Source: Nitrospirota bacterium (GTDB lineage: Bacteria; Nitrospirota; Thermodesulfovibrionia; Thermodesulfovibrionales; Dissulfurispiraceae). From it: a stretch of DNA of 10,923 nt. Under the pieces are notes generated by a model. That model did no database searches and had not been told where the DNA came from. It worked only from the letters and a program-made list of their open reading frames with translations. Of the stretch, positions 5,895-10,923 are shown in pieces (positions within the stretch are counted from its first letter, which is position 1; every line of letters starts with the position of its first letter). Where the stretch lies: contig JACREW010000096.1 in NCBI GenBank assembly GCA_016212685.1, positions 1 to 10,923 of the forward strand, written 5' to 3'. Made by a program: the position numbers and the translations under genes.

Positions 5895-6766
5895 CATTCT
5901 CTTATTCATTTAAATCGGCGTTCAAAAGCCTCTGCAGGGAAAAATGGATTAACCTGCTCTCCATTCTTACTGTTGCCTCGAGCCTTTTGATAATAACCCT
6001 CACCGCCTTTTTCCTTTACAATATAGAGATTATCGCAAGCAGTCTCCCGGAAAGGTTTTCGATAGTGACATATCTGAAGGAAAACCTTTCAGCGGAGGAG
6101 ACACAGGGGATTATCGATACCATAAAAAGACGCCCCGACATTGCGGGGCTGAAATACATTTCAAAGGAAGACGCCCTTAAGGAACTGCAGCATACGCTCA
6201 AGGACACGGGCTATATACTCGAAGGCCTTACCGAAAATCCGCTTTCATCGTCCATTGAGATAAAGCTCAAAAAGGATTTCGTAACGCCATCCTCGGCAAA
6301 ACATGTGGCAGGGGAGATAAAGAAGATAGAGGGAATAGATGAAGTCTATTACGGAGAAAAAGTTGCGGATGCCATACACCTTTTAAGAAGGTCCATGCAA
6401 AACATGAGCATTATAATCTTTTTGACCATATCTTCCGGCGTGATCTTTGTAACATACAGCACCGTAAAAATCCTATTCTACAGGAGAAAGCAGGAAATAG
6501 AAATCATAAAGCTCCTCGGCGCGACAAAGGGGTTTCTGAGAATGCCCTTCATGATAGAGGGAGGTTCTATCGGGTTTTTCGGAGGATTCATCGGGATAAT
6601 CGGCGCCCTGCTCTTTTATCTTGCCGTAACATACAGGTTAAGCATGGTGATTCCAATGCTTAAGACCTTGATATTCCCCTTTGAGATTTTAATCGTGCTG
6701 CCTGTAATCGGAATTATGTTCGGCATTATAGGGTCACTCATAGCCCTCGGGAGGCTGAGACTCTGA
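5891..6766 (+). CDS. ftsX: Cell division membrane protein FtsX
   Basis: A 291-residue inner-membrane partner of FtsE. Four hydrophobic segments are visible at about residues 20-43, 171-197, 222-246 and 263-288. Between the first and second lies a periplasmic domain of about 125 residues, the part that contacts EnvC/CwlO/PcsB-type effectors. The cytoplasmic loop after the second segment holds the conserved YRRKQEIEIIKLLGATKGFLRMP stretch (only its key residues RRK, EIE and LLGA matter for recognition), which couples to the ATPase. The ATG at 5891 has an excellent AGAGGAGG site at 5876-5883 within the end of ftsE and shares four bases with its stop. The next gene follows after three bases. Confidence 0.95.
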   Translation: MTFSYSFKSAFKSLCREKWINLLSILTVASSLLIITLTAFFLYNIEIIASSLPERFSIVTYLKENLSAEETQGIIDTIKRRPDIAGLKYISKEDALKELQHTLKDTGYILEGLTENPLSSSIEIKLKKDFVTPSSAKHVAGEIKKIEGIDEVYYGEKVADAIHLLRRSMQNMSIIIFLTISSGVIFVTYSTVKILFYRRKQEIEIIKLLGATKGFLRMPFMIEGGSIGFFGGFIGIIGALLFYLAVTYRLSMVIPMLKTLIFPFEILIVLPVIGIMFGIIGSLIALGRLRL

Positions 6767-6769
6767 GAT

Positions 6770-7963
6770 ATGAAAAAGAGGGGAGTAATTGTTTTTGGTT
6801 TCCTGCTTGCTTTTCACTTTTCATCTTTCGCTGTTGTTTATGCTCAAGCCCCCCACGACGAATATAAACAAATTCAGAAAGACCTGCGCACCCAAAAGAA
6901 GAAGCTCGAATCAGCCAAAAAAGTCGAAAAGTCCGTCCTCGGCGAATTAAGGAAAACGGCAGTTGAACTCACCGAAATAGAAAGCCAGTTAACGTCCCAG
7001 AGGAAGAAGATCAGAAATATACAGCATGAAATAGGGGTTTTGCAGGAAGATATAAAGACGGATAGCGCGCTCCTTCAGTCTCAAAGGGAACATCTCAAAA
7101 AAAGGCTGCGGATAATGCAGCAGTTAAACCTCAATAATGACGTGATTTTGATACTTATGAGCGGCGAGAGCATTCCGGATGCGATAAGAACCATGCAGTA
7201 CCTGAAGAATATTTCCAACCACGATTACGGTCTCATAAAAAAGTACAAAGAGCGTCTGCTTATGCTGACGGATAAAGAGAAAAGGTTTAAGAAGTTATTC
7301 GCGGATTTAAAGCTTGAGGAGAAAAAATTAGCGAAACTCGAAGAATCCCTTAAAGAAAAGAAGGCCGAGAAGGAGACGCTTTTAGTCAGCGTGAGGAAAG
7401 AAAAGAAGACCTACGAAAAAATGATAAAGGAAACGCAGGAGGCCTCAAACAGGCTGCTCAGGATAATACCGGAATCGGAAAGGCGGGAAAGGGAGTTGAG
7501 GAAAAAAAGGCCGCCGTCTAAGCCGGGATCGAAAGAAGGCGAGCCGGATGACGACAGTGGTTTCGGCAAATTAAAAGGAAAGCTCTTATGGCCTGTAAGC
7601 GGCAGCGTAGCAATCCCGTATGGCACACAGGTAGATCCGCTTTTTAATCTCCCTGTTTTCAGGAGCGGCATTCATATAAAGGCCTCTGCCGGCGCTGACG
7701 TAAGGTCGGTCCACGAAGGCAAGATAGTATTTGCGGATGACTTCAAAGGTTACGGCCAGCTTGTTATCGTGAGCCATGGAGGGAGCTACCACACGCTTTA
7801 TGGAAACCTCTCCAAGATTTTTTTGAAAAATGGAGTTATAATAAAAGAACATGCTGCCATCGGAGAGGTGGGGGAATCAGCCGCGCTCGGAACGAATGGC
7901 CTGTATTTCGAGCTCAGATACAAAGGCAAACCCCTCGATCCCCAGCAATGGCTGAAGAGATAG
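6770..7963 (+). CDS. EnvC-like murein hydrolase activator (degenerate LytM/M23 domain)
   Basis: A 397-residue secreted protein: a signal peptide at about residues 1-25 (hydrophobic core, then VVYAQA), a long charged coiled coil at about 30-240, a proline/charge-rich linker at 240-268, and a LytM-fold domain at 270-397. The fold is recognised from LLWPVSGSV, the EGKIVFADDFKGYGQLVIVSHG stretch, TLYGNL, and LYFELRYKGKPLDPQQWL. The residues an active M23 peptidase needs are changed: HxxxD becomes Arg298...His302, the catalytic His of TLYxHL becomes Asn346, and HxH becomes Gly377-x-Tyr379. This is the same kind of loss as in E. coli EnvC, which activates amidases without cutting peptidoglycan itself. 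Position directly after ftsX, which recruits such proteins through its periplasmic loop, supports that role. No amidase gene is in the window. Confidence 0.9.
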   Translation: MKKRGVIVFGFLLAFHFSSFAVVYAQAPHDEYKQIQKDLRTQKKKLESAKKVEKSVLGELRKTAVELTEIESQLTSQRKKIRNIQHEIGVLQEDIKTDSALLQSQREHLKKRLRIMQQLNLNNDVILILMSGESIPDAIRTMQYLKNISNHDYGLIKKYKERLLMLTDKEKRFKKLFADLKLEEKKLAKLEESLKEKKAEKETLLVSVRKEKKTYEKMIKETQEASNRLLRIIPESERRERELRKKRPPSKPGSKEGEPDDDSGFGKLKGKLLWPVSGSVAIPYGTQVDPLFNLPVFRSGIHIKASAGADVRSVHEGKIVFADDFKGYGQLVIVSHGGSYHTLYGNLSKIFLKNGVIIKEHAAIGEVGESAALGTNGLYFELRYKGKPLDPQQWLKR

Positions 7964-7977
7964 ACGGAGGATAACAA

Positions 7978-9273
7978 ATGTTTTTAAAGAAAAAATGGCT
8001 GGTTGTAACGATAATTTTTTTTCTCGCCTTATTCGGAGCTGTAATAGGCAGGTGGGCAGTCGAAACCGTAGGCGCTCAAAACGGATACGAAGAGCTCAGA
8101 ACTTTCACCGAAGTCCTTACCATGATAAAGAAAAATTATGTGGATGAGGTAAAGACGAAAGACCTCGTTACCGGAGCCATCAAAGGCATGCTCCAATCCC
8201 TCGATCCTCATTCCGGTTATATGACGCCCGAGGCGTTCAAGGAACTTCAGGTCGAAACAAAAGGAGAATTCGGAGGGCTGGGAATCCAGATAGGAATAAA
8301 GGACGGCCTGATTACGGTCATCGCGCCGATTGAAGACACCCCTGCATATAGAATAGGGATTAAAGCCGGAGATAAAATACTTAAGATTTCCGGCGAGTCG
8401 ACAAAAAACATGGGACTTACGGATGCGGTTTCCAAGATGAGAGGACCAAAAGGCACACCCATTATACTGCTCATTTTCAGGGAAGGCTGGAAAGAGCCTA
8501 AAGAGTTTACTATCGTAAGGGATATTATACGTATAAAGAGCGTGAAGTCTAAGGCGCTCGGCGACGGCATCGGATATATAAGACTTACCCAATTTCAGGA
8601 AGCAACATCCAATGACCTCACCTCTACGATGGAACGCCTGAAAAAAGAGGGTATAACATCGTTAATCCTCGATCTGAGGAATAATCCCGGAGGCCTTCTG
8701 AACAGCGCGGTGGAGGTTGCCGAGCAGTTTCTGCCGCCTAAAAAACTTGTGGTCTATATTAAAAGCAGAAATGGGGAAAAGACCGAGTATTACACCGAAA
8801 GGGAGACGAAATACTATGCCGAAATCCCGATGGTCGTCCTCGTCAATCAGGGAAGCGCAAGCGCCTCCGAGATAGTGGCAGGCGCAGTAAAGGACTGGAA
8901 CAGGGCAATAATCATCGGCGTCCAGACCTTTGGAAAGGGCTCTGTGCAGAGCCTCGTTCCACTCAACGACGGCTCGGGACTGCGTCTTACCACAGCGAAA
9001 TACTATACTCCCAAGGGCATAAGCATTCAAGGCGTGGGCATAACGCCTGATATAGTGGTGAAGCTTGAGGCAAAAAACGGAAAGGAGCAGCACAGGGTTG
9101 TAAGAGAAAAAGATTTGGAAGGGCACCTCAAAAATGAACAGCAAAAGGAGTCCCCTGAAGAAAAAGAGGTGGCTCCGATGGAAGTCGAAGAAAAAGACGA
9201 TCTGCAACTGCAAAGGGCGATAGACACGCTCAAGACATGGAAGGTCTTTGAAAAGATGAAAAAGGCCGCATAA
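7978..9273 (+). CDS. C-terminal processing protease, CtpA/Prc type (peptidase family S41)
   Basis: A 431-residue protease with an N-terminal hydrophobic segment (about 7-24, a signal or anchor) and so a likely periplasmic location. A PDZ domain spans about residues 93-180 (GGLGIQIGIKDG, then AYRIGIKAGDKILKI), and the S41 core about 195-362. The Ser-Lys dyad is visible: Ser295 in NQGSASASEIVAGAV and Lys320 in TFGKGSVQ, with Gln324 four residues on, the same spacing as in E. coli Prc. The tail after about residue 365 is highly charged (Lys/Glu) and variable. A GGAGG site at 7966-7970 lies seven bases before the ATG, and the gap from the EnvC-like gene is 14 bases, so it belongs to the ftsEX transcript. 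Proteases of this family trim or degrade periplasmic proteins, including peptidoglycan hydrolases or their regulators in some bacteria; the substrate here is unknown. Confidence 0.94.
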   Translation: MFLKKKWLVVTIIFFLALFGAVIGRWAVETVGAQNGYEELRTFTEVLTMIKKNYVDEVKTKDLVTGAIKGMLQSLDPHSGYMTPEAFKELQVETKGEFGGLGIQIGIKDGLITVIAPIEDTPAYRIGIKAGDKILKISGESTKNMGLTDAVSKMRGPKGTPIILLIFREGWKEPKEFTIVRDIIRIKSVKSKALGDGIGYIRLTQFQEATSNDLTSTMERLKKEGITSLILDLRNNPGGLLNSAVEVAEQFLPPKKLVVYIKSRNGEKTEYYTERETKYYAEIPMVVLVNQGSASASEIVAGAVKDWNRAIIIGVQTFGKGSVQSLVPLNDGSGLRLTTAKYYTPKGISIQGVGITPDIVVKLEAKNGKEQHRVVREKDLEGHLKNEQQKESPEEKEVAPMEVEEKDDLQLQRAIDTLKTWKVFEKMKKAA

Positions 9274-9285
9274 ACAGACCGTAAA

Positions 9286-9306
9286 GCGTTGAGCGTTAGG
9301 GCGTAG
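9286..9306 (+). repeat. Short degenerate heptad array, unit about GCGTTAG
   Basis: Three contiguous 7-bp units (9286-9292, 9293-9299, 9300-9306) share the core GCGT. They start 12 bases after the ctpA stop and end 29 bases before the exonuclease ATG. With only three diverged units, chance is possible; the support is the recurrence of 7-bp periodicity at other junctions in this window. Confidence 0.5.
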
Positions 9307-9335
9307 ATTAGTTGCGGATTATATGTTACTAAAAA

Positions 9336-10058
9336 ATGAGCAAAATTGTATTTGACATAGAGACCGTGGGAGCGGATTTTGATTCTCTCGATCCGTCCAC
9401 GCAGGAATACCTGCTTAAGTGGGCTGAAACGGAAGAAGAGAAGACGCAGGTAAAAGAAAGCCTTGCCTTTTATCCGCTTACCGGCGAGATCATAACTATA
9501 GGCATGCTAAACCCCGATTCCAATAAAGGCGCTGTTTATTTCCAAACGCCCGGGGATTTGCTGCTACCGTTTGAAGAGGACGGCATCAGGTTTGAGTGCG
9601 GCACGGAAAAAGAGATGCTGGAAAAATTCTGGAATGCCATAAAGACCTACGATCAGTTCGTTACATTCAATGGAAGAACCTTTGACTGTCCGTTCATTAT
9701 GATACGCTCCGCTATAAACAAAGTAAAACCGACAAGAGACCTTATGCCGAACAGGTACAACAGCGGACACATAGACCTTATGGATCAGCTCTCGTTTTAC
9801 GGAGCGTCTAAAAGGAGATTCAGCCTCGACATGTGGTGCAAGACCTTCGGCATAAAAAGCCCCAAGGCCCCAAATGAAGCAGGAGAAGTAATAACCGGCT
9901 CAGAAGTAAAAGACCTCTTCAAATCAAAACGCTATGTAGACATCGCCCGGTATTGCGCCGGAGATATTAGGGCGACAAGGGAATTGTTTTCCGTATGGGA
10001 GAGGTACATAAAAGTAGGCTCGACCAATCCTAAATCTAATTCTTTATATAATAGTTGA
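9336..10058 (+). CDS. Predicted 3'-5' exonuclease, PolB-like DEDDy family
   Basis: A 240-residue RNase H-fold exonuclease like the stand-alone proofreading-type domain of family B DNA polymerases. Exo I is FDIET (Asp7, Glu9). Exo II is FNGRTFDCPF with Asp117. Exo III is RYCAGD with Tyr206 and Asp210, the Y-x3-D spacing of the DEDDy subclass. All four metal-binding acids are present, so it should be active on DNA or RNA; the physiological substrate of these orphan proteins is not established. The ATG at 9336 fits the family's immediate MSKIVFDIET start, but it has no Shine-Dalgarno sequence, only an A-run. The 62-base gap from ctpA holds a heptad array and no clear promoter. The 3' end overlaps the convergent kinase gene by 23 bases. 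Confidence 0.85.
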   Translation: MSKIVFDIETVGADFDSLDPSTQEYLLKWAETEEEKTQVKESLAFYPLTGEIITIGMLNPDSNKGAVYFQTPGDLLLPFEEDGIRFECGTEKEMLEKFWNAIKTYDQFVTFNGRTFDCPFIMIRSAINKVKPTRDLMPNRYNSGHIDLMDQLSFYGASKRRFSLDMWCKTFGIKSPKAPNEAGEVITGSEVKDLFKSKRYVDIARYCAGDIRATRELFSVWERYIKVGSTNPKSNSLYNS

Positions 10059-10923
10059 CGTCCCTTGTTTCAAACCTCTCTGCTGAAAGGACATTTTTAA
10101 CAAACCTGAATATCTTATTTCGAGCCTCGATTGTAAGCTCCGGATAAAACACGGGGTTGGCGACAACCGCTCCTCTGAAGGCAAAGAATGGAGCAAGTAT
10201 CTCAAACAGTTCTTTGTCTCCTGTCAGGCCGATATACTCTTCAAAAAAAAGATTAAGCCCTTCGATATACGCGCCTCTGACAGCGCCGTGATTCTTTATT
10301 GAGAAAAAAATATAATTTATCGCAAGGGCAGTAACATCATCCGCAGGCTCTCCAAAAGGCCCGCGGCTTCGGTCAAGCAATACGAAATCCGCATTGTCCT
10401 TAAACCAGATATTTCCCGGATGAAAATCGCCGTGTATCTGAGACAGCCTATGGGTCTTTGGCTTGAGCCTTGCCCTCCAATCAACGCAGAGCTTCTCTAT
10501 TTCAGCCATATCCTCATAGCTCAGCGCTCCGTCCGGATATGTGTCGAACACGCCCATAAGGCACTCGCCGTGCCCGATATTATCCCTGAGCTTCCTCCAG
10601 TATAATGAGCGTGAATCTTTTTTTATTGAATGAATCTCCGCGAGATATAATGCCATAGCCTTTATCTTTTTTTTGTCTTTGGCATCGAGCTTTTCTTTGC
10701 TTGAAAACTCTCTCAGATCATTGAAATAATCTTTCCCCTCGACCCGTTCCATTAACAGATAATATTCCCTGCCTCCGCCGATTGACTTTATCGAGCCGTC
10801 AGGCATCTCCGAAAGCACATCTATCGCCTTCGCATGTTTCGGAAGTCCTTCATATGTTTCGAGATCGAGCAAAAAAACCTGCGCCCTGTCCGAAGGATAA
10901 TCATGCCCGAGGCCTTCAGGGAA
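10036..10923 (-). CDS. Aminoglycoside-phosphotransferase-fold kinase, 5' end outside the window
   Basis: A minus-strand frame open to the window edge (295 visible residues; it continues upstream, so the TTG at 10872 is not the true start). It shows the APH/choline-kinase catalytic loop IHGDFHPGN (His-Gly-Asp, with Asn) and, 13 residues after that Asn, a metal-binding Asp in VLLDRSRGPFGEPADDV. The N-lobe part, YYLLMERVEGKDY, resembles the hinge region. Proteins of this fold phosphorylate small hydroxyl-bearing molecules such as sugars, amino alcohols and antibiotics. The name does not imply resistance, and the substrate cannot be deduced here. The N-terminal lobe and nucleotide-binding lysine are probably beyond the window. 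The gene is convergent with the exonuclease, overlapping 23 bases, with no hairpin terminator visible at the junction. Confidence 0.85.
   Translation of the reverse strand, partial: FPEGLGHDYPSDRAQVFLLDLETYEGLPKHAKAIDVLSEMPDGSIKSIGGGREYYLLMERVEGKDYFNDLREFSSKEKLDAKDKKKIKAMALYLAEIHSIKKDSRSLYWRKLRDNIGHGECLMGVFDTYPDGALSYEDMAEIEKLCVDWRARLKPKTHRLSQIHGDFHPGNIWFKDNADFVLLDRSRGPFGEPADDVTALAINYIFFSIKNHGAVRGAYIEGLNLFFEEYIGLTGDKELFEILAPFFAFRGAVVANPVFYPELTIEARNKIFRFVKNVLSAERFETRDVNYYIKN

Noticed and set aside
8029..8592. Long minus-strand open frame opposite ctpA (187 codons)
   Set aside because: It lies wholly within the strongly supported ctpA frame and its translation shows no recognisable domain; it is a composition shadow. 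The same holds for the minus frame at 60-584 opposite gyrB.

Overview
The window reads as bacterial chromosome of ordinary housekeeping and envelope genes, nearly all on the + strand. Codon use leans to AGG/AGA for Arg and ATA for Ile. GyrB carries the long insert seen in Gram-negative-type enzymes, transketolase is split into two subunits, and the order ftsE-ftsX-envC-like-ctpA is present. Together these suggest a diderm bacterium, perhaps a Nitrospirota (Thermodesulfovibrio-like) or deltaproteobacterial lineage. That placement is inference from style and gene order, not a proven taxonomy.

Layout. (1) 1-2123: gyrB, missing its first roughly 85 codons at the window edge. (2) 2124-2585: no intact gene; it holds the C-terminal remnant of an M48 metalloprotease without its HEXXH half, a short tRNA T-arm-like string, and a promoter/operator-like stretch. 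(3) 2586-3141: a compact vapBC toxin-antitoxin pair. (4) 3142-3310: a non-coding stretch with a good -10 box ahead of the next operon. (5) 3311-5150: transketolase N and C subunits, overlapping by 11 bp. (6) 5229-9273: ftsE, ftsX, an EnvC-like murein hydrolase activator and a CtpA/Prc-type S41 protease, tightly packed. (7) 9336-10058: a PolB-like DEDDy 3'-5' exonuclease. (8) 10036-10923, minus strand: an aminoglycoside-phosphotransferase-fold kinase, convergent with and overlapping the exonuclease, and running off the window.

How the genes work together. FtsEX is the ATP-driven transmembrane switch that works through EnvC-type coiled-coil proteins to activate septal peptidoglycan amidases. 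The EnvC-like protein here has lost the LytM zinc and catalytic residues, so it should be an activator rather than an enzyme. CtpA is a periplasmic processing protease that often sits next to such modules. No amidase is encoded in the window.

The least expected signal is a set of short tandem heptanucleotide arrays at three gene junctions, each with a different 7-bp unit. One (4161-4188) is translated into the N-terminus of the transketolase C subunit. A second forms two facing five-unit arrays (5129-5163 and 5188-5222) that can fold into a long imperfect hairpin covering the transketolase stop codon and ending six bases before the ftsE start. The third (9286-9306) lies between ctpA and the exonuclease. 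I see no clearly new enzyme system; the heptad arrays and their intrusion into coding and initiation regions are the best candidates for follow-up.
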